This document shows, one piece after another, positions 1-7,924 of a stretch of 17,612 nucleotides of DNA; position 1 is the first letter of the stretch, and each line of letters starts with the position of its first letter. Location: assembly GCA_002713825.1 (NCBI GenBank), contig PAUU01000010.1, forward strand, positions 186,672 to 204,283. The letters run 5' to 3'. The translations under genes and the position numbers were made by a program. The notes beneath the pieces are model-generated. The model saw only the letters and a program-made list of their open reading frames with translations, was not told where the DNA came from and did not search any database. The DNA is from Acidiferrobacteraceae bacterium. Lineage in GTDB: Bacteria; Pseudomonadota; Gammaproteobacteria; Arenicellales; UBA868.

Positions 1-280
1 GCGCAAAACCATCGAACTTACCGGGCACTTTGTCAAAATAGCGGGTATCACCGCTCTCAATGACCTGGTTGTCCTGAAGCAGAAAAGAGAGCAGCACTGC
101 CTTTTTAGCCCATTCATTTACTGTCCAGCCCTGGGCGCCCGGTTCCGCGACACGGAGAGTTCCGGAATTCAACTGAGCAAGGGTGTCGTCGACCGCTTCG
201 CGCAAACCGGACCTATCGGCCAGCTCGGGCTCTGCGCGGTTTTCGAAAGCGGTTTCAATAATGTCTTTTGCGTTAGGCAT
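1..280 (-). CDS. dapD: DapD, tetrahydrodipicolinate N-succinyltransferase (N-terminal part, cut by window edge)
   Basis: This enzyme transfers succinyl from succinyl-CoA to tetrahydrodipicolinate in the diaminopimelate/lysine pathway, which feeds lysine and peptidoglycan synthesis in the cytoplasm. Translating the reverse complement from the ATG at 278-280 gives about 93 residues starting MPNAKDIIETAFENRAE. They include AVLLSFLLQDNQVIE and the conserved RYFDKVPGKF segment, which match the N-terminal helical domain of DapD as I know it from E. coli. The catalytic left-handed beta-helix domain lies outside the window. AGGAG (reverse complement of 287-291) sits 6 nt before the ATG and supports this start. 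The gene follows glnD by 41 bp on the same strand, the usual gammaproteobacterial order map-glnD-dapD. Confidence 0.93.
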   Translation of the reverse strand, partial: MPNAKDIIETAFENRAEPELADRSGLREAVDDTLAQLNSGTLRVAEPGAQGWTVNEWAKKAVLLSFLLQDNQVIESGDTRYFDKVPGKFDGFA

Positions 281-321
281 AGAGGGCTCCTATATCGCGA
301 TGCGGGAGAGGGTGTTTGTTA

Positions 322-2943
322 TCAGGGTAACGCCGATCGAATCTGATCCGCGACCAATTCACGCTGAGCGGTGTCCTTGACGGGAAAGCCATCCCGGTCG
401 GTCACATAAAAAATATCCTCAGCGCGTGCACCAAAGGTGCCAACCTTTGCGTTGGCGAGGTGTATTTTGCAGGAAAGCAGAGCCTTTGCAACCTGCAACA
501 AGAGTCCAGGACGGTCCTGAGCCACCACCTCCATCACGGTTGGGCCATCGTCTGCCTCCGAGTCTGAGAACTGTACCGTGGTCTCGATGGGGAAATGTTT
601 TAATGCCCTGGGGACTCTTACGCGCCGGGCTGGGGGCTCCCAATCCCTGGTGAGGAGATTTGCCCGAAGTTGTTCGGTGACCACATTAGACTGAAGCATC
701 TGTGCCGTTTCGTTGTCGGTGGTTAGGATCACAAAGATCATGATTACAAGATTTGACGAAAGGCGATGGACCCTTGCATCTACGATGTTCAGGTTCAATC
801 GATCCAGACCCGCAGTGACTCGACAAAGCAGGTCCTCCGAGTCGGGGCAACAGAAAAGGAACCGGGCGGTTCCCGACGACGCATCCGGCCGGTTTTCGAT
901 CAGAGGAAATTCAGCGGCACGTCTTGCGAGTAACAAGGTCGCGTGCCAAGCAATTTCTTCCGGGCTATTTCGCAAAAAATAGTCCTGATCAAACTGGCCC
1001 CACAACTGACTGGCCAGCGGCTGGGATTCATCACCGAGAATCCGGAGTGTTTCCTTTTGCACGTCTTTAATACGCTCATCGAGTTGAACTGACTTACCTT
1101 TTCCGCGGCGGAGCGCCTGACTGGTCGCGTGATACAGGTCCTGCAGCAATTTAGCTTTCCAGTCGTTCCACACTTTTGGGCTGGTGCCTCTCATGTCGGC
1201 GACTGTCAAAAGATAGAGGTTATCTAACCGTTCCTGATCGCCCACCTCGGCGGCGAATTGATCGATAACATCCGGATCAGAGATGTCCTGGCGTTGTGCA
1301 ACCCAGGACATCCGCAGATGAGTCCGCACCAGCCAGGCAACAAACTTCATGTCGTAGTGGCTAAGATCATGAGCGCGGCAGAAACGCAATGCGTCACGCT
1401 CACCCAGGGTGGAATGGTCGCCTCCGCGACCCTTTGCGATATCGTGGAAAAGTGCCGCCAGATACAGTCGATGTTTTTTGAACAATCCCTGCATGAGCCG
1501 GCTGCAGTCAGGTAGCTCGTGGTCGTGTCTCGGAAGATCCATCCTTCGAAGGTTCCGCAATACGAACAACAGATGTGCATCCACAGTGTAAGCATGAAAT
1601 AGATCATGCTGCATTTGTCCGACCACCCGACCAAAAGCGGGGAGATAGGCCCCTAGAACGCCGTAGGCGTCCATCTTGCGCAACGCGCGGGTTTGACCGC
1701 TCGGTGATTTGAGTATTTCCATAAATAGGGATCGACAGCGGATATCGCGCCTGAAGCTGCCATTGATCAGTTTCAAATGTTTCCTGATCAGTCGGACAGT
1801 GTCTCCCCGAAAATCACGGACATCGGTCTCCTGAATGAGGAGTAGAAAAGCTTCCAGCAGGGCAAACGGCTGGCGCTTAAAGACATTGGGATTGACGACC
1901 TCCAATAGGCCATCAACGGATCGAAAACGACGATTGATGGGTGTGACTTGTCTTTTGCTCGTCGTCAGAATTGCTTCTTCAAAATGCTGGAGCAGAATCT
2001 CGTTAAGCACCCGAAGTTTCTTTACCGTCTGAAAATAGCGTTTCATCAGTTTTTCTACCGCGAGTTGGGCGCCATCGCGATAACCGAATTCGGAAGCGAT
2101 CTCCCGCTGATAGTCAAAGAGCAGGCGGTCCTCGCTTCTGCCGGTCAAAAGATGCAAGCCATTACGCAGCCGCCACAGCAGTTCCCTGCCGCTGAGAAGT
2201 TCGCGCACTTCCCCAGCGGTCAGAAATCCTTCAACGGAGAGTTTCTCAAGGTCTGGAGTACCGAAATATCGATGCCCGACCCATTGGATCGTCTGAATGT
2301 CGCGTAACCCCCCAGGTCCCTCTTTCACGTGGGGCTCCAGGTTATAGGCTGTTTCCCCGTACCGCTGGTGACGTTGAAATTGTTCCTGGCGTTTGGCTTC
2401 AAAAAACTTTCGCGGCGTCCACATGCGTTCGGGCGAAACCCTGGTGGCAAGTCTGTCCAGCAGGGTTGCGTCCCCAGAGAGGTGGCGGGCCTCCATCAGG
2501 TTAGTGACGACCGTAATATCGCTGCGGGCCTGACTCACACACTCCTGAAGGGTTCGGGTACTGTGGCCGACTTGCAGTCCGACATCCCAAAGGAATCGTA
2601 TAAAGTCCTCGATCTTGGCAGACTCCCGCTCAGAGCCATCCCGGGCTCTTAGGATCAAGAGATCGATATCTGAACCGGGGTGCAACTCCTGGCGGCCATA
2701 GCCTCCTACCGCAATCAGGGCAATTCGGGAAGGAGTGGATCGCCCCGCTACAAGGCGGCTCCAGAGGGAAGAGAGCATTTTGTCGATGAAGTCACTGTGT
2801 GATCTCAATAAGCGGCCTGGACGAATCTTGGCGGCGTGTGCGGCGAGCATACTCGCTCTGGCCTCTGCCAAGCAGACACGGCACTGTTCCATGGAGCCCG
2901 CGGCTTTCTCGTCAAAGCGCAGTCTCAACGCGCGCTGGGGCAT
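322..2943 (-). CDS. glnD: GlnD, bifunctional PII uridylyltransferase / uridylyl-removing enzyme
   Basis: GlnD senses glutamine and adds or removes UMP on PII proteins (GlnB/GlnK), so it controls glutamine synthetase and Ntr gene expression. The product is 873 aa, close to the 890 aa of E. coli GlnD. The nucleotidyltransferase core is visible as GGYGRQELHPGSDIDLL near residues 80-96, with metal ligands D92 and D94. The uridylyl-removing HD domain includes H450 and HD at 500-501 (LFHDIAKGRGGDH). Two C-terminal ACT domains lie at about 693-765 and 803-873, the second starting near VMEVVAQDRPGLLLQVAKAL; these are the expected glutamine sensors. The start ATG (2941-2943) has GAGG about 8 nt upstream. 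map lies 31 bp upstream on the same strand, so the two are probably cotranscribed. All key residues I can place are intact. Confidence 0.97.
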   Translation of the reverse strand: MPQRALRLRFDEKAAGSMEQCRVCLAEARASMLAAHAAKIRPGRLLRSHSDFIDKMLSSLWSRLVAGRSTPSRIALIAVGGYGRQELHPGSDIDLLILRARDGSERESAKIEDFIRFLWDVGLQVGHSTRTLQECVSQARSDITVVTNLMEARHLSGDATLLDRLATRVSPERMWTPRKFFEAKRQEQFQRHQRYGETAYNLEPHVKEGPGGLRDIQTIQWVGHRYFGTPDLEKLSVEGFLTAGEVRELLSGRELLWRLRNGLHLLTGRSEDRLLFDYQREIASEFGYRDGAQLAVEKLMKRYFQTVKKLRVLNEILLQHFEEAILTTSKRQVTPINRRFRSVDGLLEVVNPNVFKRQPFALLEAFLLLIQETDVRDFRGDTVRLIRKHLKLINGSFRRDIRCRSLFMEILKSPSGQTRALRKMDAYGVLGAYLPAFGRVVGQMQHDLFHAYTVDAHLLFVLRNLRRMDLPRHDHELPDCSRLMQGLFKKHRLYLAALFHDIAKGRGGDHSTLGERDALRFCRAHDLSHYDMKFVAWLVRTHLRMSWVAQRQDISDPDVIDQFAAEVGDQERLDNLYLLTVADMRGTSPKVWNDWKAKLLQDLYHATSQALRRGKGKSVQLDERIKDVQKETLRILGDESQPLASQLWGQFDQDYFLRNSPEEIAWHATLLLARRAAEFPLIENRPDASSGTARFLFCCPDSEDLLCRVTAGLDRLNLNIVDARVHRLSSNLVIMIFVILTTDNETAQMLQSNVVTEQLRANLLTRDWEPPARRVRVPRALKHFPIETTVQFSDSEADDGPTVMEVVAQDRPGLLLQVAKALLSCKIHLANAKVGTFGARAEDIFYVTDRDGFPVKDTAQRELVADQIRSALP

Positions 2944-2974
2944 GTCTAGATCCTCGGGTCTGAGTCCAGCCGCA

Positions 2975-3730
2975 TCAGGCGATGCCAGTCAACACTTCAA
3001 CCCCGGTGTCAGTCACAGCCAGCGTGTGCTCCCATTGAGCACTCAAGGAATGGTCCTTGGTGACCACCGTCCAGCCGTCAGAGAGGAGGCGGGTTTGGGC
3101 TTTTCCTGCATTGACCATCGGCTCAATAGTGAATGTCATTCCTGGGACGATCTCAATACCTTGCCCGTGAGTGCCGTAATGCAAAACCTGTGGATCTTCG
3201 TGGAAACCCCGCCCGATCCCGTGTCCGCAGTACTCTCGGACCACCGAGAAACCTTTGGATTGCGCATAGTTCTGAATAATCGCACCAATATCCCCCAGAT
3301 GCGCCCCCGGCCTGACGACGGAGATGCCCAGTTCGAGACACTCTTTGGTCGTCTCCATGAGTCGCTGCGCCAATATGGGCGGCTTCCCGACGGGATACAT
3401 ACGGCTTGCGTCACCATGGAATCCATCCTTGATGACGGTAATATCGATATTGACGATGTCACCATTTTTCAGGCGTTTATCTCCCGGGATTCCATGACAG
3501 ACGACATGATTAACGCTGGTGCAGATCGACTTTGGGAACCCCCGATAGTTAAGCGGGGCGGGAACCGCCTCGAGAGAATTCACAATATAGTCATGGCAGA
3601 TCTCGTCAAGTTCTCCAGTGGTTACCCCGGGTTTAACATGTGGTCCAATCATGTCCAGGACTGACCGCGTTAGTTGCCCGGCGGTCCGCATTCGGGAAAG
3701 ATCATCGTCGGTTTTTAGTTGTATAGCCAT
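2975..3730 (-). CDS. map: Type I methionine aminopeptidase
   Basis: Map removes the initiator methionine from nascent proteins once they are deformylated. The 251-aa product has the length of the short type Ia family, without an N-terminal zinc-finger extension. The catalytic set is complete: H79 (VVCHG), metal ligands D96 (IVNID) and D107 (HGDAS), H170 (YCGHGIG), E203 (FTIEP) and E234 (QWEH). These line up with H79, D97, D108, H171, E204 and E235 of the E. coli enzyme. The start ATG at 3728-3730 is preceded by AGGAG with a 6-nt gap. The gene is divergent from rpsB across a 230-bp spacer and leads the map-glnD-dapD run, which is the classic gammaproteobacterial arrangement. Confidence 0.97.
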   Translation of the reverse strand: MAIQLKTDDDLSRMRTAGQLTRSVLDMIGPHVKPGVTTGELDEICHDYIVNSLEAVPAPLNYRGFPKSICTSVNHVVCHGIPGDKRLKNGDIVNIDITVIKDGFHGDASRMYPVGKPPILAQRLMETTKECLELGISVVRPGAHLGDIGAIIQNYAQSKGFSVVREYCGHGIGRGFHEDPQVLHYGTHGQGIEIVPGMTFTIEPMVNAGKAQTRLLSDGWTVVTKDHSLSAQWEHTLAVTDTGVEVLTGIA

Positions 3731-3754
3731 TAGACTCCTGCTTGGTGATCTCGC

Positions 3755-3783
3755 ATTTTAGACGAATCAACGTAGCCAACCCG
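3755..3783 (-). promoter_or_regulatory. Weak candidate promoter for map-glnD-dapD
   Basis: On the minus strand TAAAAT (plus-strand 3755-3760) resembles a -10 box about 25 bp before the map ATG. No good -35 lies at 16-18 bp; the best is a poor GGGTTG or CGGGTT around 3777-3783. This is the only AT-rich hexamer well placed for map, but the match is weak and the call is tentative. Confidence 0.25.
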
Positions 3784-3817
3784 GCAAGAAACGCTAGGGC
3801 GAGCCTGCAAGTTCGGG

Positions 3818-3847
3818 CTGGCAAGTCCGAGGGTACTAGAGTAGAAT
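3818..3847 (+). promoter_or_regulatory. Probable sigma70 promoter of rpsB-tsf
   Basis: TAGAAT at 3842-3847 matches the -10 consensus at 5 of 6 positions. CTGGCA at 3818-3823 matches the -35 consensus at 4 of 6 with an 18-bp spacer. The -10 is followed by ACCGCGCCC, a GC-rich discriminator typical of growth-rate and ppGpp controlled ribosomal promoters. Transcription would start near 3854 and give a leader of about 107 nt. The assignment rests on position and sequence only. Confidence 0.6.
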
Positions 3848-3853
3848 ACCGCG

Positions 3854-3960
3854 CCCTAATCCTGGTGCAGTCCCCACATCGAACGTCCGGGTGCCAGACG
3901 GAGTTTTGTCTGGTCGGCGTTTACGGCTGCACTGAACAATAACCCAAATAGGAGCAAAAA
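3854..3960 (+). ncRNA. rpsB leader RNA (likely S2-autoregulatory element, t44-like)
   Basis: The untranslated leader contains a well-formed two-part hairpin. The inner stem pairs CCAGAC (3894-3899) with GTCTGG (3908-3913) around an 8-nt loop. The outer stem pairs 3883-3889 with 3915-3920 over six base pairs, with one bulged T at 3886. GGGT (3889-3892) is also complementary to ACCC (3942-3945) near the ribosome-binding site, so a competing or pseudoknot pairing is possible. In gammaproteobacteria the rpsB leader (also described as t44 RNA) mediates repression of rpsB-tsf by free S2. The position and several short blocks, such as the segment before GAACAATAACCC, look like that family from memory. 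The exact fold is inferred. Confidence 0.6.
3950..3954 (+). promoter_or_regulatory. Ribosome binding site of rpsB
   Basis: AGGAG lies 6 nt before the ATG at 3961 and is followed by an A-rich spacer. It fixes the rpsB start and lies beside the ACCC that could pair back into the leader, which is where S2-dependent control of initiation would act. Confidence 0.8.
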
Positions 3961-4908
3961 ATGACTGACGTTTCCATGCGCCAGATGTTAGAGGCGGGCG
4001 TGCACTTTGGCCATCAGACTCGGTTTTGGTCTCCGAAAATGGCTCCCTACATTTTTGGTGCGCGGAACAAGATCCATATTATTAACCTCGAGCGAACCCT
4101 GCCGATGTTTCGGGATTCGCTTAACTTCCTTGGAAGTATCGCTGCAGACCGGGGGAAGATTCTTTTCGTCGGCACGAAGCGCCAGGCGGGCAAGGTAGTC
4201 CGGGAGCAGGCTCAGCGGTGTAATTGCCCTTACGTAGACCATCGCTGGTTGGGGGGAATGTTGACCAATTTCAAGACTGTTAAAAACTCGATCGCTCGTT
4301 TGGTCGAACTGGATGAGATGGTCTCTATCGGTGCAACGACGGGTCTGACAAAAAAAGAAACCCTGATGCTCGAGCGTGAGCGGGCCAAATTGGACCGCAG
4401 CCTGTCCGGCATCCGCGATATGAAAGGCTTACCGGATGCGTTGTTTGTCATCGACGTAGATCATGAGCGCATTGCCGTTTCTGAAGCGAGGAAGTTGGGT
4501 ATCCCCGTGGTCGGAGTGTGCGATACGAACAGTTCCCCGGAAGGAATTGATTATCTTATCCCTGGCAACGACGACGCGATCCGTGCTATCCGCCTTTATC
4601 TTCAAGAAGCAGCTGATGCCGTCCTCGAGGCACGCTCGGCCGCTTCTCCCGTCCTTCAGGGTGATGCCGACGATTATGTCGAGGTGTCTGACGCCTCGCA
4701 GGATTCCGCCACTGACTCGGGGGTGAGTGCCGAAACTGCACCGCCTGGTACCAATCCGGGCACAACTCCTAATGAGCCTGCGTCGACTGGCGCGGCGGAA
4801 GCTAACGGATCAACGTCTGCGGGAGCGGGCGACACTGGCGGGGCAGATACTGGCGTAGAGACAAGCAACAGTGCTGACGCTGATTCGCCTAAAAGTTCTG
4901 CCAATTGA
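3961..4908 (+). CDS. rpsB: 30S ribosomal protein S2 with long acidic C-terminal tail
   Basis: S2 is a late-assembling protein on the back of the 30S subunit between head and body. The first 227 or so residues are a normal S2 core: [20 protein letters not shown] at the N terminus, [15 protein letters not shown] at 32-46, [15 protein letters not shown] at 92-106, and [19 protein letters not shown] then [11 protein letters not shown] further on. The protein is 315 aa against about 241 in E. coli. The excess is a tail from about residue 228 rich in Ser, Thr, Ala, Gly, Asp and Glu, with 15 acidic and a single basic residue. The ATG has an AGGAG site 6 nt upstream. tsf follows after 36 bp, as in nearly all bacteria. 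The tail is in frame and runs to a normal stop, so it does not look like a frameshift. Confidence 0.97.
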   Translation: MTDVSMRQMLEAGVHFGHQTRFWSPKMAPYIFGARNKIHIINLERTLPMFRDSLNFLGSIAADRGKILFVGTKRQAGKVVREQAQRCNCPYVDHRWLGGMLTNFKTVKNSIARLVELDEMVSIGATTGLTKKETLMLERERAKLDRSLSGIRDMKGLPDALFVIDVDHERIAVSEARKLGIPVVGVCDTNSSPEGIDYLIPGNDDAIRAIRLYLQEAADAVLEARSAASPVLQGDADDYVEVSDASQDSATDSGVSAETAPPGTNPGTTPNEPASTGAAEANGSTSAGAGDTGGADTGVETSNSADADSPKSSAN

Positions 4909-4944
4909 GCAGGCTGACTGAGTTCAATCTCTAGAGGAAAGAAT

Positions 4945-5829
4945 ATGCCAATCACAGCGAGCGAGGTTAAGGCCCTGCGTGATCGTACCGGTGCCGGAAT
5001 GATGGAGTGCAAGAAAGCGCTGACCGAAACCAACGGAGATCTCGATGAAGCCATAGCGTTATTACGCAAGAAAGGGGCAGCGAGTGCCGAGAAGAAGTCT
5101 GGCCGGATTGCAGCAGAGGGAATCATTGAGTTGGGTATCAATCCTGATCGTTCGCTGGCCGTTCTCGTGGAACTCAATTGCGAGACAGATTTCGTCGCCA
5201 AGGATGATTCTTTCAAGAGTTTTGCTCGGGAGATTGCCGGGGCTGTGATGAACAGCCGGCCTGCATCTGTGGAAGATGCAGCCGATCTCGAATTAAACGG
5301 AGGGCAGTCTATTGAAGCTGCCCGCCAGGAACTTATCGCAAAGATTGGTGAGAATATTTCTTTACGCCGCTTTGAACTCATCGAGGGAGAGACAGGTACG
5401 TTAGCGGGATACGTTCATGGGTCAAGGATCGGGGTTGTGGTTCAACTAAATACCTCTTCGGCGGAAGAGGTCGGTCGTGATATCGCGATGCATATCGCAG
5501 CAAGCCGTCCACTTTGTATTGACGAAAGCGCAATGCCGGCGGAGGTTCTCCAGAAAGAACGGGATATTTATTCCGCACAGGCAGCAGAAAGCGGAAAGCC
5601 TGCTGAGATCGTGGAGAAGATGGTCTCAGGCCGGATAAGCAAATTTCTAAAAGAGAACACTCTGGTAGGGCAACCTTTTGTGAAGAACCCCGACGAAACG
5701 GTGGGCGACCTGCTCGCGACGCATGGCGCTGCCGTGCTTACGATGCACCGTTTCGAAGTGGGCGAAGGTTTGGAAAAACGCTCCGATGACTTTGTTGCCG
5801 AGGTTATGGCTCAGGCCCAAGGCGGTTAA
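4945..5829 (+). CDS. tsf: Elongation factor Ts
   Basis: EF-Ts is the guanine nucleotide exchange factor that recycles EF-Tu-GDP to EF-Tu-GTP. The product is 294 aa, against 283 in E. coli. The N-terminal UBA-like module carries LRDRTGAGMMECKKAL (11-26). The core begins with ELNCETDFVAKD, whose TDFV (81-84) is the motif that inserts into EF-Tu near its Mg site. The C-terminal part contains RISKFLKENTLVGQPFVK, a typical EF-Ts segment, and the coiled-coil dimerisation region lies just before it. GAGGA at 4934-4938 is 6 nt before the ATG. No terminator hairpin is visible in the 36-bp rpsB-tsf gap, so tsf should be cotranscribed with rpsB and share its control. Confidence 0.97.
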   Translation: MPITASEVKALRDRTGAGMMECKKALTETNGDLDEAIALLRKKGAASAEKKSGRIAAEGIIELGINPDRSLAVLVELNCETDFVAKDDSFKSFAREIAGAVMNSRPASVEDAADLELNGGQSIEAARQELIAKIGENISLRRFELIEGETGTLAGYVHGSRIGVVVQLNTSSAEEVGRDIAMHIAASRPLCIDESAMPAEVLQKERDIYSAQAAESGKPAEIVEKMVSGRISKFLKENTLVGQPFVKNPDETVGDLLATHGAAVLTMHRFEVGEGLEKRSDDFVAEVMAQAQGG

Positions 5830-5835
5830 ATCATC

Positions 5836-6573
5836 ATGGAAAACGGTAACGCGACGCCGAACCGTTTTCTCGTCAAATTCTCTGGCGAATATCTTGGGGG
5901 CGAAGGGGGCTCGGGTTTCAGTGCTAAACGTCTGGCGCAAGTCAGCCGGGAGTTGAAACAAGCCCAAAGCCATGCCAACGGTATCGCTGTCGTTGTGGGT
6001 GGCGGTAATTTGTTCCGCGGGGGCCGAGCGTTGCCGGAATTGATCGGTCGCGTCACCGGCGATCAGATTGGTATGCTTGCGACCGCTATGAACGCGTTGG
6101 CATTGCGCGACGCCTTCAGGGAGGTAGGGATGCGGACTGAGTCGGTATGCTCCTTTCCGGTCGGAGGGGTGCTTGCTCAATTTGAACCTGATGCTGCTCG
6201 GCGAGTGCTCGATCAGGGCTCGGTTTTGGTTCTAGCGGGCGGAACCGGGAACCCTTTTTTCACAACAGACACCACCGCCTGCCTGCGGGCGCTAGAACTG
6301 GGTGCCCAGACGGTGATCAAAGCCACGCGCGTGGATGGCATTTATAGCGACGACCCGGAAAAAAACCCCAACGCCGTGCGTTATGATCACATCAGCTATG
6401 ACTTCGCACTCTCTAACCGGCTAGCGGTAATGGATGCGACCGCATTTACGTTATGTCGAGAAAACGAGCTATCCGTTCGGGTCATTGACCTCGGAATCGA
6501 CGGCAATCTTCAGAGCGCGATCAAGGGAGAGACGGTAGGCACGTTGGTGGATGTTTCAGGAGGTAACTCATGA
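5836..6573 (+). CDS. pyrH: UMP kinase
   Basis: PyrH phosphorylates UMP to UDP with ATP in pyrimidine nucleotide synthesis; the bacterial enzyme is a hexamer of the amino-acid kinase fold. The product is 245 aa, near the E. coli length of 241. Visible motifs are KFSGE (14-18, usually KLSGE), VVVGGGNLFRG (52-62), GDQIGMLATAMN (75-86), GTGNPFFTTD (136-145) and IKATRVDGIYSDDP (161-174). The family usually has a small residue after KLSGE; here it is Tyr19, followed by an LGG stretch, so the phosphate-binding loop region is somewhat divergent. The gene starts 6 bp after tsf with only a weak AAGG-type site, and it overlaps frr by 4 nt, so coupling is likely. Confidence 0.95.
   Translation: MENGNATPNRFLVKFSGEYLGGEGGSGFSAKRLAQVSRELKQAQSHANGIAVVVGGGNLFRGGRALPELIGRVTGDQIGMLATAMNALALRDAFREVGMRTESVCSFPVGGVLAQFEPDAARRVLDQGSVLVLAGGTGNPFFTTDTTACLRALELGAQTVIKATRVDGIYSDDPEKNPNAVRYDHISYDFALSNRLAVMDATAFTLCRENELSVRVIDLGIDGNLQSAIKGETVGTLVDVSGGNS
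6558..6564 (+). promoter_or_regulatory. Strong ribosome binding site of frr inside pyrH
   Basis: AGGAGGT lies 5 nt before the frr ATG at 6570, inside the last codons of pyrH. It is the best Shine-Dalgarno match in the window and settles the frr start. It also allows high frr translation despite the overlap. Confidence 0.85.
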
Positions 6574-7127
6574 TTGATGAAATTCTCAAGGACGCCCGGA
6601 TTCGGATGCAGAAGAGCACAGAGTCTGTTGCGACAGAATTCTCCAGGATCCGAACAGGTCGTGCCAGTACTGCACTTTTGGACCATATCCAGGTTGAGTA
6701 TTACGGAAATCCAGTTCCCATCGCGCAGGCCGCAACGGTAAGTGTGGGTGATGCAAGGACGCTGGTGATTCAGGCCTGGGAGAAGAACATGACTCCCGCT
6801 ATTGAAAAAGCCGTCATCGAGTCAGACCTTGGGCTAAATCCTGTCACGGCAGGCGAAGTTATACGAATCCCGCTCCCGGCCCTGACTGAGGAGCGTCGAA
6901 AAGAGATGACGAAAGTGGTCAGGCAGGAAGGCGAAAACGGAAAAATTGCGATTCGTAATATCCGACGAGACGCATTGGGCGATCTTCGCGAACTGGTCAA
7001 AGAGAAGCTCATTGGCGAAGACGATGAGAAACGCGCGGAGACTCAGATGCAGGAATTGACCGATCAGTCGGTAGCCCAAATCGACCGTCTGGTCGACGAA
7101 AAAGAAGCCGAGGTGATGGAGGTCTGA
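6570..7127 (+). CDS. frr: Ribosome recycling factor
   Basis: RRF works with EF-G to split the post-termination ribosome. The product is 185 aa, exactly the common family length. It shows the three-helix-bundle sequence with EFSRIRTGRAST at 23-34, GNPVPIAQAATVSVGDART at 46-64, and NIRRDA around the conserved Arg132 and Arg133. The first codon overlaps the pyrH stop as ATGA. uppS follows 8 bp after the stop. Nothing is unusual. Confidence 0.97.
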   Translation: MIDEILKDARIRMQKSTESVATEFSRIRTGRASTALLDHIQVEYYGNPVPIAQAATVSVGDARTLVIQAWEKNMTPAIEKAVIESDLGLNPVTAGEVIRIPLPALTEERRKEMTKVVRQEGENGKIAIRNIRRDALGDLRELVKEKLIGEDDEKRAETQMQELTDQSVAQIDRLVDEKEAEVMEV

Positions 7128-7135
7128 GTTTAAGC

Positions 7136-7924
7136 ATGCCTTCAGGGCTGGCACCGATAATCCCCGTGACCCTTAAGAAAGACGATTCCCCAGAAGATCT
7201 GCCGCAGCACCTCGCCATCATCATGGATGGCAACGGACGCTGGGCAAAAGCCGGGGGCCAAGCCCGGGTACAGGGCCATCGCCGCGGCGTCGACGCGGCT
7301 CGCCAGGCCACGACCCTGTGCGGTGAAGTCGGCATCCCTTACCTGACACTCTTTGCATTCAGTCGCGAGAACTGGCGCCGACCGGATGAGGAAGTCCACT
7401 TCCTCACCCAGTTGCTCGCGCTTTCCTTAGAAAAAGAATTAGGGCGTCTGCACGAGAATGGGGTGAAGCTTAATATTATCGGCGATCCGTCCTCTTTCGG
7501 GAGAAAGTTGGCCAAGACGATCGATAGTGCTGTAGATAAGACTTCGAATAATACAAACCTGACTCTCACCATAGCTCTCAACTATGGGGCCCGTCAGGAA
7601 TTGTTGACCGCAGCCCGTCGGCTGGCGGAATCATGTGTAGCGAACGAACTCAGCCCGCAGGCAATCTCAGAATCGGATTTAGAGGGCGCGTTAGATACGC
7701 ATGGACTGCCCGACCCCGATCTCCTTATCCGAACGGGAGGTGAAGTCCGGCTCAGCAACTTTTTGCTGTGGCAGCTCGCCTACACCGAGTTGTTCTTTAC
7801 CGATGTATTGTGGCCGGACTTCAACGAGGCAATCTTTTGGGATGCCATAGCCGCCTATCAGCGCCGACAACGGAGGTTCGGCCGAATTGGCGAGCAAATA
7901 GAATCTCAGTCCGGGGGACGCTGA
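7136..7924 (+). CDS. uppS: Undecaprenyl diphosphate synthase (cis-prenyltransferase)
   Basis: UppS adds eight isopentenyl units in cis to farnesyl diphosphate to make undecaprenyl diphosphate, the lipid carrier for peptidoglycan and O-antigen. The product is 262 aa. The catalytic Asp31 lies in IIMDGNGRWAK. The substrate clamp is seen as FAFSRENWRRP, LNYGARQEL, and the diagnostic RTGGEVRLSNFLLWQ (199-213). The chosen ATG at 7136 has GGAGGT about 11 nt upstream, which is rather far, but no better in-frame start exists before the conserved N-terminal block. The stop overlaps the cdsA start by one base (TGATG). It works downstream of dxr, whose product feeds the same isoprenoid route. Confidence 0.97.
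   Translation: MPSGLAPIIPVTLKKDDSPEDLPQHLAIIMDGNGRWAKAGGQARVQGHRRGVDAARQATTLCGEVGIPYLTLFAFSRENWRRPDEEVHFLTQLLALSLEKELGRLHENGVKLNIIGDPSSFGRKLAKTIDSAVDKTSNNTNLTLTIALNYGARQELLTAARRLAESCVANELSPQAISESDLEGALDTHGLPDPDLLIRTGGEVRLSNFLLWQLAYTELFFTDVLWPDFNEAIFWDAIAAYQRRQRRFGRIGEQIESQSGGR

Noticed and set aside
2735..3664. A 309-codon open frame on the plus strand opposite map and the start of glnD
   Set aside because: It is entirely antisense to two genes with complete, conserved active-site motifs. Its translation has no recognisable domain, and its length is explained by codon bias of the genes on the other strand.
4909..4944. Attenuator or terminator between rpsB and tsf
   Set aside because: The spacer holds only the short palindrome CTCTAGAG and a ribosome site; there is no stem followed by a T-tract.
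4674..5381. A 235-codon minus-strand open frame across the rpsB tail and tsf
   Set aside because: It is Ser/Ala/Pro-rich mirror coding of the low-complexity S2 tail and of tsf, with no motif and no ribosome site; a shadow frame.
7768..7923. A 52-codon N-terminal extension of CdsA inside uppS
   Set aside because: It would overlap uppS by over 150 nt and adds no membrane or family sequence. The ATG at 7924 gives a normal CdsA N terminus and a standard TGATG overlap.
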